64,000 bases of DNA from Artocarpus heterophyllus (taxonomy: Eukaryota > Streptophyta > Magnoliopsida > Rosales > Moraceae), in NCBI GenBank assembly GCA_025403435.1, contig CM046345.1, forward strand, positions 2,976,001 through 3,040,000, in the 5' to 3' direction. Below are positions 21,880 to 33,670 of this stretch, piece by piece. Made by a program: the position numbers and the translations under genes. The notes beneath the pieces are model-generated. The model was not told the origin of the DNA. It saw nothing but the letters and a program-made list of their open reading frames with translations, and ran no database searches. Numbering within the stretch: position 1 is the stretch's first letter; every line of letters begins with the position of its first letter.

Positions 21880-23419
21880 GATACATAGCTTTTATGTCAT
21901 CTTCACGTTCCCATGTGGCTTCTTTGACTGCTGATTTCGCCGTAACACCTTGACTAATGGAATTTCTTTATTCCTCAAGGTTTTGGTTTTTCGATCGAGT
22001 ATCTTTATTGGCTTTTCTTCGTAACTTAAGTCTTCTCGATCTCGATCACTTGTGGCTCAATCACATGCGTAGGGTCTGAAACATACTTCTTGAGCATGGA
22101 GACATGAAATAAATCGTGCATTGCGGACATTTCAGATGGTAACTTCAGTTGATAAGCTACTTTGCCTATTCGTTTAACCACCTCATAAGGACCGATGAAT
22201 CTTGGGCTTAACTTGCTTTTCTTCCCAAATCTCATAACTCCTTTCATTGGTGCAACTTTCAGAAACACATATTCACCCACGGCAAACTCTAAGGGTCTTC
22301 TTCTCTTGTTAGCATAACTCTTTTGACGGCTTTGAGTGGTCTCTATTCTTCCTTTTATCATCTTTTTCATCTCTGATGTTTCATTCACAAAATCAGTTCT
22401 TTCAGCATCTATGCTTTCCATCATCTTCTTTTCACCAGCTTCGTGCCAACATATAGGCGACCTGCATTTTTGCCCATATAGAGCCTCATATGGTGCCATC
22501 CCAATTGTCGCCTGAAAGCTGTTGTTGTATGCAAACTCTGCTAATGGCAACATTTTACACCAACTGGTCTTAAAATCGAGAGAACAAGCTCATAGCATAT
22601 CTTCTAAAATCAAGTTCGTCCTCTCTGTTTGGCCGTCAGTCTGAGGATGAAAAGCTGTACTAAAATGAAGCCTGGTTCCCATTGCAGTCTGTACACTCTT
22701 CCAAAACTTAGATGTGAACCTGCCATCACGATCTGAGATGATTGACTTGGCAATCCCATGAAGTCGTACAATTTTCTTGACGTAGAGTTCCGCTAACCGT
22801 TCCATAGAGTAAGTGATCTTGATAGGAATGAAATGTGCCATTTTCGTCAGCCGATCCACAACTACCCCAATTGCATCATAACCATTCATAGTTCTGGGTA
22901 AGCCGGTAATGAAATCCATTGCTATTTCCTCCCATTTCCATTCTGGTATTTGGATAGACTGCAGTTCACCACCAGGACTCTGGTGTTCTGCCTTTACTTG
23001 CTAACATGTCATACATTTCTTCACATACTTTGCAACATCACGTTTCATTCCAAACCACCAAAAGTTACCTCTTAGATCGTTATACATCTTTGTTGTACCA
23101 GGATGAATAGAATAAGGAGTGTCATGAATTTCTGCCAAGATCTTTTCCCTTAAATTATCAACATTGGGAACACATAAACGATCCTTAAGGTATAGAGTTT
23201 CGTCATCAGTAATACGAAACTCTTGACATTTTTCTTCTTTCATTTCTTGCTTGATCCTTACTAGGCTTACGTCGTCGTCTTGCTTACTCTGAATTTCATC
23301 ATACATCGTCGGAGCAAGAGAGAGTGTTGATAGCTGGCCTGCTATCAATTCTAAACCGAAGTCTAGAATTTCCTTCCTTAAAGGTGGAGACATTGCTTGC
23401 ATCGACATCAATGTGGCAA
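21880..23419 (-). pseudogene. Integrase with chromodomain, element B2, broken
   Basis: From right to left: zinc-binding part (HPGTTKMYNDLRGNFWW, KKCMTC; stop at 23001), catalytic core with D at 22914-22916 (MDFITGL), D at 22731-22733 (SDRDGRF) and E at 22623-22625 (GQTERTN), so D,D35E is kept. A stop follows LEDML at 22590. Then come LAEFAYNNSFQATIGMAPYE, the GPY/F-type motif (SPRFIGPYEVVKRIG) and the FHVSMLKKY end, with a stop at 22026. The chromodomain (ILDRKTKTLRNKEIPLVKV, then EATWE) lies at about 21895-22010 and is split by a one-base deletion near 21940. All catalytic residues survive. Confidence 0.92.
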
Positions 23420-24559
23420 CTGACTTCCTACTTAGAGCATCAGCCACTCAGTTAGCTTTACCAGGATGATAAAGGATTTCATAATCGTAATCCTTGACCA
23501 ACTCTAGCCATCTCCGTTGTCTCATGTTCAGATCTCTTTACGTGAAGAAGTACTTCAGACTTTGATGATCAGTGAAAATCTTGCATTGGACCCCATATAA
23601 GTAATGTCTCCATATCTTCAACGCAAAAACGACTGCTACTAACTCGAGGTCATGAGTAGGATAGTTCTTTTCGTAGTCCTTCAGTTGTCTTGAAGCATAA
23701 GCAATCACCTTTTCATTTTGCATTAATACAGCTCTAAGGCCCATCTTGGATGCATCACTATAGATTACAAACCCATCATTTCCTTTAGGAATTGCCAAAA
23801 CTGGAGCCGTCGTTAACCTTTTCTTCAGTTCTTGAAAACTCTTTTCACATGCATCCATTCATTCATACTTCTTTCCCTTGCAAGTCAAGTTCGTGAGTGG
23901 GGCTGCTATCTTGTAGAAATCTTCTACGAATCTCCGATAATAACCTGCTAGACCTAAGAAGCTCCTTATTTCACTCACATTCATCTATTGCTTCCAGTTG
24001 AGTACAGCTTCTACTTTAGCAGGGTTAACCATAATCCCATCCTTTGAAATAACATGCCCCAAGAATGACACTTTATCCAGCCAAAACTCGCATTTGGAGA
24101 ACTTAGCTTATAGCTGGTGCCTTCTTAAAGTCTCCAGCACAACCCTGAAATGCTCCTCATGTTCTTCTTGATTCTTAGAATAGACAAGAATATCATCGAT
24201 AAATACAACAATAAATTTATCGAGGAAATCCTTGAATACCCTGTTCATCAAATCCATAAAGGCAGTAGGTGCATTGGTCAGACCGAAGGCATAACCACGA
24301 ATTCATGGTGACCATATCTCGACCTAAAAGCAGTCTTAGGGATATCTCCTTCTTTAATCTTTAACTGGTGATATCCTGATTGTAGATCAATCTTTGAGAA
24401 CACTGATGCACCCTTGAGCTGATCAAACAAATCATCAATTTAAGGCAATGGGTACTTGTTCTTGATCGTCACCTTGTTCAACTCTCTGTAGTCGATGCAG
24501 AGTCTCATAGTGCCATCCTTCTTTTTTACAAATAAAACTAGAGCACCCCATGGAGAGTG
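23420..24559 (-). pseudogene. Reverse transcriptase and RNase H, element B2, broken
   Basis: RT motifs: [15 protein letters not shown] near 24390, the F-I-D-D catalytic box intact at 24192-24203, [17 protein letters not shown] and [15 protein letters not shown] near 23930. RNase [17 protein letters not shown] near 23750 (catalytic Asp kept), [29 protein letters not shown] and YHPGKAN then VADALSRKS near 23450. Stops at about 24107, 23982, 23859 and 23538, and a frame change near 24295, disable it. Confidence 0.9.
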
Positions 24560-25419
24560 ACTGGGCCTGATGAAACCTTGTGAAGTAGCTCCTTTAATTG
24601 CATGTGAAGCTCTTTTAATTCTGCCAGGGCCATTCTGTAAGGCGTTTTAGAGGTTTGATCGGTGCCTGGAGCGAGCTCAATCTCGAATTCAACTTCTCTT
24701 TCTGGCGATAGACTCGTCAGATCATCAGGAAACAGATCTTCATATTCATGAACAACATTCACATCTTCAATTCTTGTCTTTCCTTCTTGGCTTTTGTCTA
24801 CAACGTTCGCCAGATAGCCCATGCAGCCACTTGCTAATAACTTCCTTGCTTTCATTGCCGATAAAAACATGCTGGGTTTCTTTCTGGACTCGCCAACATA
24901 ACTGAACTTCTGATCACCTTCAGGATGGAAGACCACTTTTCGTTTTCGACATTCGATAGATGCATTATACTTGCTTAGGAAATCCATCCCAAGAATTATG
25001 TCGTAGTCATGCATGTCGATCACAATGAGGTCGATGAAAAGTTCCCTATTAGAAATCCATAGGGGTACTGCACGCAAACAGTGCGTGGATAATATCACTT
25101 CCCCGGAGGGTAGTGTCGTAGTGAATCCCTGTCTCATAGGCTCTAATCGAACCTCTAACTTCTTAGTATATGACATAGATACAAAAGAATGCGTGGCACC
25201 CGTATCAAAAAGAACATAAGCATCATTAAATAAGCTTGTTATCTGACCTGTGACCACATTGGAAGCTTTTGTAGCCACTTGTTCTTTCGTCATGGCATAG
25301 ATTCGGGCATTCGTCGGTGGGGCTTCAATTCTCCCTTGACTAATAAGTGGCCCTTCAAGGGAGGCTTGCATCTGATGAAGCTGGGCTTGAGGAGGAGCTC
25401 TCTGTGGGGCATTGGCATT
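24560..25419 (-). pseudogene. Protease and RT N-terminus, element B2
   Basis: Part of one 316-codon open stretch. The protease active site D-T-G is intact (VLFDTGATHSFVSMSY, near 25185-25215) and DYDIILGMDFLSKYN follows near 24990. The linker to RT carries DLFPDDLTSLSPEREVEFEI. A frameshift at about 24580 (after LKELLHK) throws the frame off just before SPWGALVLF. It overlaps the zinc-knuckle end of gag in the same frame, as expected for a fused Gag-Pol. Confidence 0.9.
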
Positions 25420-26526
25420 CATCAGCTTGGGGAAATTCTTTACAAAGTGGTCCTCATGCCCACATATGAAACATTGGTTTGTTCCCAAGCGACATTCCCC
25501 TATATGCTTCTTTCCACATTTGGCAAACGGTTGAAATCACCTGTCATTGTTGTTGCGCTGACCGTCATTGTGCCTCTTATTGTCTTGGCCCTACTGTTGT
25601 TGAGGATTGCCCTTCCTCTTATTGTTCCTCCAGTTCTGGTTGTTGTTGTTGCTGCTGCTGCTATTGTTGTTGTTCTTGTGGGGAGGGTGGTTCTGGTTGT
25701 TTGCATTGTTGACCTGTTGGTTGGGCTGAGGCTAGCTCCTTCTTAACTTTGACAGATGAAACTCAACACGTGGAGCCCTCATAACAACATGTTCTTGGGT
25801 CCTTGGCAGACTAGCTCCATCAACAATTGGAGCGATGTCTGGCCTAAGGGCTCTGATCAGTCTTCTGACCCTTTCACCTTCATTCATAACCATCCCTGGA
25901 CATAAACGGGCAAGCTGGTCAAAGTTTGTCACCACATCAATGACTGACATATCCCCTTGTCGTAAACACTTGAACTCCTCATAATGCTTCCTTGTGACAT
26001 TTCTTCATTCATTCATAACCGTCCCTGGACATAAGCGGAAGAACTTCATGTTGAATTCATGAACGAATTCAGCCCATGTCATTTATTCAACATTCCTGCT
26101 CTGTTCGATGCCATCCCATCATATCCTGGCCTCCATGGTGAGGCAGTGCGAGGTATAGAGGACCTTCTCATTATCCGTGAAATCCATAAGTCTTAGGGTG
26201 GCTTCGATTGTCTTTAACCATCCCTGAGCGACTAACGGGTCTTTTGAACCCTCAAAGTCTGCTGGCTTAACCCTCTTCCATCTGACTAGAAGAGGTTCCT
26301 GATATGCTGCTCTTGGTTCAGCAGCAGGAGCTGGGACTTCATTGACTTGTGGCTACGGAGGAGGAGGAGGCTCATCATTTCCTCGACGTTTGTCATTCTG
26401 GCCGTTGGCCCTTAAAGCGGCAATTTTCCTTCTTTGGTCTTCCAACTGCCTTTGCAGTTCAGCAATCATTGTCATGAGTCTTTCATTGGTTTGGGTGCGA
26501 GTCTACATTCTTCTGTGGCCGTCCAT
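25420..26526 (-). pseudogene. gag: Gag of element B2, zinc knuckle lacking its last Cys
   Basis: The start at 26526 matches B1. It shares the gag core motifs of B1 (ADFEGSKDPLVAQGWL, ARIWWDGIEQSRNVE, RLIRALRPDIAPIVDGA). The final knuckle reads C-x2-C-x4-H-x4-F: the codon at 25432-25434 is TTC (Phe) where B1 has TGC (Cys). A 32-bp insertion near 26007-26038, a near-copy of 25879-25909 in the same gene, disrupts the reading frame. Stops occur near 26502, 26355 and 26082. Confidence 0.9.
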
Positions 26527-26724
26527 CGTTAATTTCCTAAAATAATTAGGACTTAGAAATAATCTTCCATTTATGAGACAGGTTTTCACTACTAGATCGT
26601 TAATCATTAAACATTCAAACCTTAATCTTATCATCATACTTGCATCAATACATCTAACTTAATAACATACTTACTTGGAGGACTTGGATTGACGTGTGGC
26701 GATATGAATTGTAATCAGAAAATC

Positions 26725-26737
26725 GCTCTGATACCAA
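26725..26737 (-). other. Primer binding site of element B2
   Basis: TTGGTATCAGAGC on the - strand, an exact initiator-Met tRNA type site, four bases from the LTR end at 26742. Confidence 0.9.
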
Positions 26738-27095
26738 AGCCTGTAACGCCCCTTAGCTCGGACGTCACAGATATCGTTACATTCATACATTCATACTTAT
26801 TAAACCTTAAACATAAACGTAATTACATAGCTTATATGATGTTTTCAAATATAAACGTAGTTAAACATACATAACCAGGATCCATTCATACATCTAATTT
26901 TTTTTTTATAACTTATCATTGTTTAAAATAACATTGTTTAACTTATTCCATATCATAATTTATTCAATTATACTTTAAATTAATCATGAAATTATTTAAT
27001 AATATAGGTATATCAAGTTGTAAAATCAGGACTTATCAAACATCACATCAAATCTCCCTAATCAACACATCATAGAAAAGTCATTTACTCCCACA

Positions 27096-27280
27096 GTTCG
27101 GCAGGCCGAACATGGGACTTCGGCCGGCCGGAGTTCCCTCAACTGGCAGGTCTATAGAGACTTTGTAATTCAGACCAAAAACCTTATCAATGTTTGGCAG
27201 GCCAAAAACATGATCAGCAGGCTGAACTTTCAGACTTCGGCAGGCCGAGCAAAGGTGTTTGGCAGGCCGACCGAGCCAAA
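27096..27280 (+). repeat. GGCAGGCC-type motif array, B2 5' LTR, array 1
   Basis: About seven units, including ttcggcaggccgaac, ttcggccggccgga and tttggcaggccgacc; two more than its partner at 19208-19347. Confidence 0.85.
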
Positions 27281-29353
27281 ACATTTGAGAAAAACTTAAT
27301 TTTTAAAACCAACCAACTTTTCGTAAAATATTACAGAAGTTCATAATTCATTAAAAAAAATGATAAATGACTTATAAAACCATAGTATAAGTATTCTTAA
27401 AACTTAACATAAAAATATGTTCAAAATATATATCTTAATAAAAAAACAAAAAAATTCTTCTTGGCGTGCTTCCAGTTACAATTCATCGTGCTTAGTGCTC
27501 ACACGCCTTTCTATGTCCTCCGCCTAATCCAAGACTTTCTTACCCTTATATGCAACATGACATAAGACATGATTAAGCTAATGCTTAGTAAGTACATATA
27601 ATTCTCACAAATTAAAACTTTTCATAAGCATCATCATCATCATTGTCATCATATCATAAAAGTGCCTTAAGCACAATTTCATAGAACATATCTTTCATTG
27701 CGTTCATCATTTAAAAAAACTTGTTCCATTTTATATTAAGGGCCCAAGTGTTGCACCATATTCATCATCATAGGCGCCGTCATGAGAGGAGAAGGGTAGC
27801 TAATCCAAAACCAAACATATATACATAATTTTCATACTTTGAAACATGCCAAAATCATCATGCACAACTTAAAATCATGAAAATCTTTCATAGAAATTCT
27901 TAAGGAAAATATCCGTAAAATCATCATGAATATCATTATGAACATAACATTAAATCTTGTAAAAACGTGTCATGTTGCAGGTGAGAATGTACTTACCTTA
28001 ACGCTAGCTTACTTAACCTAAAAATACTTTTGGTGATGACGCCGCAGTCTCGATGTGCTTGCTTCTTTGAGTGTTCATGTCATTTATCCATTAAAAATAC
28101 ATTAAAATTAACACTTATCATAAAACATTCATTCATATATCAATCTTTCATATATCATTCATATGTATAACATTCATTCATATATAGATTCATCTCATAT
28201 TATAATCATAATCATCATTGAGAAAACATAACATTATCATCACCTAAAAATACTATTCATAACATGCTTCCTTAAATATTATCATCAAAACATGCAAATC
28301 TTTTTTTTGAAAAACGTTTTCTAATAATTTAAAATACATACATTTTAAAATTCAAACAAACACCATATTATCATGCATACAGTTATTTCATTATCATAAA
28401 ATCATTTAAACATACATAACATTTCATAAACAAAATCCAGAAATAACATTTATTAAAACAGTTTTCTCATAGAAAATCTCGTAACATAAAATATACTCTT
28501 CAAAACATAGACATACACATACTTGTTAACTTTCATGAAAAACATCTTTCATTTACCCCTTAAATAAAACATTACTTTTTTTTCATGCATCAAGATTAAA
28601 CAGTAATATTGTACTGTAAGGGGTAGAAGATAGAAAATTCATATTTCATCATAAAAACACCGAAATAACATGAAACTTCAAGAAACATTTCATAACACAT
28701 ACATGCATATCATATTAAAAATTCAAAACAAATACAATACCTAAAGAAGAATATTGTAGACGAATTGAGGAGTAGAATTTCTTTTCAAAAACACTGAAAA
28801 AAAACTAAATTCTTACCTTGAAACTTCTTCTCAAAATCCTTGATTTTAACCGAGGAAATATGACTTTTCTTTAAATTTTCTTACAGAAAATTTTTGAAAG
28901 AGAAGGAAGTGAAATGCGTGGAGAAGAGAAGAGGAAGAGAGGAAATGAGAAATGAATAAGAAACGTCTCAGAAATGAAGGAGAGAAGAGTGAGAAGATGA
29001 GAGGAAAGAAAACGTTAAAATTTTTTTAACATCACAATCATAATGAAATTCATTGCCCTTCATTAAGTCCCTCCATTAAGTTAGAATTTTTGACTATTAG
29101 GTGGCAATTGGCGTGAAGGAGAGAAAGAGGAAAAAAGAAAGTCAAAACTCTCACTCGTCACTTACCATAATTTGCCTCTAAAAATAGGAAACCATTTAAA
29201 ATAACACAAATCAATGCAAAGTCAAACCCTTTAATTTCCTTAACTGATAAAACATTCCATTATTATGCCAATTAATCACATTAAATCATCTAATTAACGT
29301 AATTAGCTCAGCCATAATTTTGGAGAGATTTCTGCTGACTGCTCGTCAGCCGT

Positions 29354-29445
29354 GTTCGGCCTGCCGGTTCCACCATGTTCGGCCTGCCGATCTTGTGCAG
29401 AATGTTCGGCCTACCGATCTTAAAAGTTTGGCCTGCCGAACTGTC
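29354..29445 (-). repeat. GGCAGGCC-type motif array, B2 5' LTR, array 2
   Basis: Four units in reverse form; one fewer than the partner array at 21488-21595, and the spacer caccatg differs. Confidence 0.82.
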
Positions 29446-29688
29446 CTTAAATGCCATACATTAAAATATTCAATTCATCATGCATCATAATTAAACATAC
29501 ATTTAAATAATCATGAATACTTAAGCACAACGATTCCAAGCGGTCATCACCTGTCATAAAACTTGACATAAAAGTTAGTAACATTAACATCATATATCAT
29601 TACATGTATCATAAGTTATTAATAAAACATTTTTAACGTCGTTACTAACTTAACGTAATTCATTACATAAAAATAGGCGGGTGTTACA

Positions 29689-32312
29689 GTTTATCTACTA
29701 TCTCCATCTATCTATCTAAAAAGCACATACCTATTTACAAATTGTACCCACTCTAATCTAACTTCATGTATATCCGTATGTATATAAAAATCTTTTTTTC
29801 CTAAGGCTTGTATACTACTTGTAATTGTATCCCGCATGAAACGTAGAATAAAAAACCACATTTTACGTTTCCTTGTTGTCTTGGACACTTACTTTTGGAA
29901 TATAACATTCTATTCGGTCGGTTTGTGACACCGTTTCTTGCTTGAAGCTTCCAATCGTTAAGCGCCCTAATAATGTGTCATGTTTAAATGAATTAATAGA
30001 CGATACAATTATGTGGGACTAAAAATAGTTAATTTTATGAGAGAACATTAATACTTACAATCTCGTGACTGATACAAAATCTTCACGTGGTGGGTGTTCG
30101 AGTGGGTCAAACCAATATATTTGGTCTTCCCATGAAAAAATAAGTGCCAACATCTAATGTTCTCCAACATAGTATGGTAGGAAGAATAATTTCCCCCTTG
30201 GTGCTTGAGCTAATAGGTGGAGGAGTGATGTGGCACGCTCTCTACGATCACTTTGTAGGTCTCTTGTAGCACTTGAAACAATGGTCGGAGATATGAAGCT
30301 AAAATTTTACGCCAAGCCTTGAAGTTCACAATATTCTGCCAAAAAGCTAAAATAAAAAACAATACAACCAATTATTTGAAAGCACCTTACAACTCTACAT
30401 ATATTTTAAAAATATGAAATAAGGATGGACTTATTACCTGAGGTATGCTAGGATATTGTTCGCCCGATTTTATCAAAGTTGATGAAGTAGTAAACGTCTT
30501 CATACCCCACATAGATAGGAAATTCAATGCTGGTGACATTTATCGGTATTGGGCAATAAATCGTCGGCCCATCGCGCATGAAAGAATGTGTGTATAGAGC
30601 CAACTGCATAAATTCTTGAGGTACTGAAGCAAAGTTAAATGCATGCAGTTGCTCATTAGCAATGGTTTGTTCTTGTTCTTGTTCTACCTCAGGTTGTGAT
30701 TGTCTTGCTTTTGTAGAGCTTTTCTTTTTTTTACATTTCTTTTCGCTTAGATCCTGTGGACCGTGGCTAGGCGCTCGACTCATCTTCATCAATGCAATGA
30801 TTTCAACTAACTTCTTCGGCCATACAATGAAGCTTTCAGTAGTTTCACCCACAGTTGTTGCTTCAAGTGTTGGAACAGGCAATTCAGCTGTTCTAACTCT
30901 GATGGTAGTGATGTTAATACGCATGTTCTCTTCCCCTAATAGTCGTTCATGAACTATATTAGTTGGAAGACACTCCATCCACACCTTCCCAAGCGCAACA
31001 AGTGCACACCCACCATTAATTCTATCCTCAACAAAGAGCCTACATTGTTTGGGCTCTTAACGAGGAGGTGACAATTGGACTTCTGGAGCTTCTGGGAGGG
31101 TTACAACTAGCTTTGAAGCTGTTGCGTTGTCAGATGCTATCATCTGTCGACTTGGCATGTCCTTGGGAAATGAGCTTGATCACAAGACCTTGCAGTTCTA
31201 CAATCTCCATCTGCATCTTTGACATTTGGGAATTCAATTTTGACGTAAATGATTGGAGGTTGAAGTATTGAGACTGCTTCACATACTTCGATTGACTGCA
31301 AAGACGTCTTGAATGTTTCGGTTTCCGTAGTGCCCTTATCAAAATGTCATTATTACTGACCAATTGGAAGCTCCCTTGACTTTGTTGCATCGTGTATTCA
31401 TTATGTAAAACAACAACACAACCATGTTATTCAAATCATCCTTCACCCGGTATTAAATTACAAATTAATTGTTCGTGTTCAATAAACTTACAATCAAGTT
31501 CCCAATTCTGCTACTTTTGGATTTTTAAACTGGCCATTGGGACCTTGATGTGATTTTGCCCACAATTCCTCTCGTGTTGGTAGCATGCTCATCTTAGCAA
31601 ACTGTGTTATGCTATGTTAGTAACATAGTAATGATAGAATAATTGATATATGTAATATGAGTAAAATATTAACATACCAAGGATTGCTCGAGCTCTCTAT
31701 ATCTGACTTAGCCAACCATAGAGCAGTATTCATTTTTCACTCTCATTTTTCTTGCGTTTGATGATAGCAGTTGGAATTCGGTGGAACGTCAATACCTCAC
31801 AAAAGCTTCCCAATCATCATCATTTATGGAGGGGTAGTAGTGTACTACTGTAAAAGGCTATTTATATACATTTTCATCCTCTGCCAAAGTGGAAAGGTAT
31901 GGCTGTATGAAGGAAATGTAGAGGTCGGATCTGAACCCCTTTGCTAATTCGCCACAAACCTTCAAAGCCCTTTTCCTATACCAATCCTCAACTGTGAAAG
32001 CTTTTTGTATCTCTCTCCAAATCACATCTTTTACTTTATCCAAATCCTTAGATCTCCAATCTTTTGTCCACATTGATCGGGTGCACCTTTCGATTGGCCT
32101 TTTGAATCAAAAGTCACTTTAATTCTTAAACCTTTCTTTCTCTTTTGATGAATTTTTTTCATGAATGTAGCCCTTCACTTAAAGTCTACTTTCGGATCAA
32201 ATTTGGTTCGCCTTCGTGGCTTACTGTGTTGGTTTCCCTTGCTATATTGTGAAGATGGAGTGCAGTCTTTGTACTTGTTCTCATAGTGGTCACTATCGAT
32301 CTCACATGACAT
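29689..32312 (-). pseudogene. CACTA second gene: Transposase_24-like with Ulp1-like C-terminal domain, broken
   Basis: Start near 32312 (MSCEIDSDHYENKYKD) with a basic patch KPRRRTKFDPKVDFK. Then a Transposase_24 (Ptta/En/Spm) core: IWREIQKAFTVEDWYRKRAL (31980-32040), PSINDDDWEAFVRY near 31810, REELWAKSHQGPNGQF near 31555 and KYVKQSQYFNLQSF near 31270, then a charged KKKKSST stretch near 30720. At 30060-30200 lies PYYVGEH, a TAG, MLALIFSWEDQIYWFDPL, which matches the His and Asp regions of a Ulp1 (C48) cysteine protease; the stop at 30154-30156 replaces the Trp that normally follows the catalytic His. Several stops and probable introns split it. In CACTA elements the second gene product binds subterminal repeats. 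Confidence 0.7.
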
Positions 32313-32561
32313 AGTACCTGTGCAAAGTAAGCAGAAACTATCACATACATAGTAATGTTAAATCACATATTACACATTTTCACATCTTCACATATTCCAC
32401 TTCATACATTTTCAATTACACAATTTCACATATTCATATAATTTCACATATTACACATATTCACAAATTTATAATTTCAATTACACAATTTCACAGATTA
32501 CACAAATTCAGAAATTTACAATTTCAATTACATAATTTTGCATATTACATATGTGAAGGAT

Positions 32562-32860
32562 TAGGGCCGAGGGGGGACGAGGGGCGTGGAGCAAGGGTGG
32601 GGGCCGTGGGTAGGGTTTGGCGGGGGGGGGAGCAAAGGTGTGGGTAGGGGTGAGGGGAGGGTAGGGGGTGGGGGGGTTGGGGTGAGGAGGGGCGAGGGGG
32701 GTGGGTGAAGGGTGGGTGGGGGCTGGGTGGAGGCCGTGGCTGAAGGGGGTCGCTGTGGTGGGGGGGGGAAGAGGAGAGAAAGAGCGAGGGGGAAGAGGGG
32801 AAAGAGTGAAGGGGAGCTTACCGGCTGCGAGTAGGCAATGGCGGCGGAGGCCAAGACGGT
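32562..32860 (+). repeat. G-rich low-complexity tract
   Basis: About 300 bp dominated by runs of three to nine G separated by short spacers (gggtaggggtgaggggaggg, ggggggttgggg). The + strand has strong G-quadruplex potential. The Pro-rich frame on the - strand is only a reflection of the C-runs. It lies upstream of the second CACTA gene, in its likely 5' region. Confidence 0.8.
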
Positions 32861-32876
32861 GGAGGTGATGGCGGCC

Positions 32877-32980
32877 GAGAGAGATAAGGATTTTGGAGAG
32901 AGAGAAAGAGGGATTTTAGAGAGAGAAAAAGACAGATTTTAGAGAGAGAGTGAGGAATCTTGGAGAGAGAGGATGGGCAC
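32877..32980 (+). repeat. GA-rich microsatellite-like tract
   Basis: Repeats of gagagaga interrupted by aggattttggagagag blocks (three related copies of about 30 bp). In the sense direction of D1's genes it is CT-rich, like a plant core-promoter pyrimidine patch. Confidence 0.7.
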
Positions 32981-33015
32981 TCAAAATGGGTGGTAGGCAT
33001 GAATTTCAAAAATTC

Positions 33016-33670
33016 AAAGAGGGAAATGATACTTCCACAACGGTTTTTGCAAAAATTGTCGTCAAATGTTGTAATATTTCACAACAAAATTAATGTTGTG
33101 GAATCTCTTCCACGACGGTTTTTGCTCTCCACAACGGGTTTTGCAAAAACCATCGTCAAAGTTTTTCCATGATGGTTTTTGCAAAAACCATCATGGAAAG
33201 CTTATCACAGCATAATAAATGCTGTGAAAAGCTGCAGCCTTTTCCACAACAGTTTTTGCAAAAACCTTCATAGAAAGCATATCGCAGCATATGAAATGCT
33301 ATGAAAAGTAGCAACTTCTTCCACGACGGTTTTTGCAAAAACCATCATGGAAAATGCAGAGCTTTCCAAGACAGTTTTTGCAAAAACTGTCATGGAAAAA
33401 GCTTTGCTTTTCACAACATATTGTATGTTGTGAGAAGCTTTCCACGACGGTTTCGGTTTTTACAAAAACCGTCGTGGAAAAGGCTATTGCTTTTTATAGC
33501 ATTTATTATGCTATGATAAACTTTCCACGACGGTTTTTGCAAAAATCCTCGTGGAAAAACTACTGCTTTTAACAGCATTTTTTAAGCTGTGATTAACATT
33601 CCACGACGGTTTTTTCAAAAATCGTCGTGGAAGATTACATTCCATGACGGTTTTTAGAAAAAACGCTGTA
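33016..33670. repeat. Alternating palindrome array inside D1
   Basis: Two hairpin types alternate. Type 1: arms CCACGACGG and CCGTCGTGG around TTTTTGCAAAAA, as in the left subterminal array; about eight copies. Type 2: arms such as CACAGCAT and ATGCTGTG around a 3-7 base loop; about six copies (near 33080, 33195, 33283, 33411, 33496, 33572). Spacing is about 70-100 bp per pair. Several changes in one arm are matched in the other. It lies between the two transposase genes. Confidence 0.85.

Larger units (their letters stand above)
18852..29688 (-). mobile_element. Ty3/gypsy chromovirus, element B2 (complete, two LTRs)
   Basis: 10.8-kb - strand element: 5' LTR on the right (26742-29688), primer binding site, gag, protease, RT, RNase H, integrase-chromodomain, polypurine tract, and 3' LTR on the left (18852-21829). 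It interrupts CACTA element D1. No matching 5-bp target duplication is visible (gagcc on the left, gttta on the right), so the borders have mutated or rearranged. Frames are broken by stops and frameshifts. Confidence 0.95.
26742..29688 (-). repeat. Element B2 5' LTR (2947 bp)
   Basis: Starts tgtaacgcccc and ends ggcgggtgttaca; very similar to 18852-21829. Contains the two motif arrays (27096-27280 and 29354-29445) in opposite orientations, and a GA-rich stretch near 28880-29010 (CT-rich in the sense direction). Confidence 0.94.

Noticed and set aside
18842..29693. 5-bp target duplication around B2
   Set aside because: gagcc on the left and gttta on the right do not match, so no duplication is claimed.
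32561..32854. Pro-rich - strand frame of 97 codons
   Set aside because: A product of G/C runs; no start context, no family, and the tract is plainly low complexity.
33016..33670. Possible CRISPR-like array
   Set aside because: Units are palindromic, vary in sequence and spacing, have no unique spacers and lie in a plant transposon.
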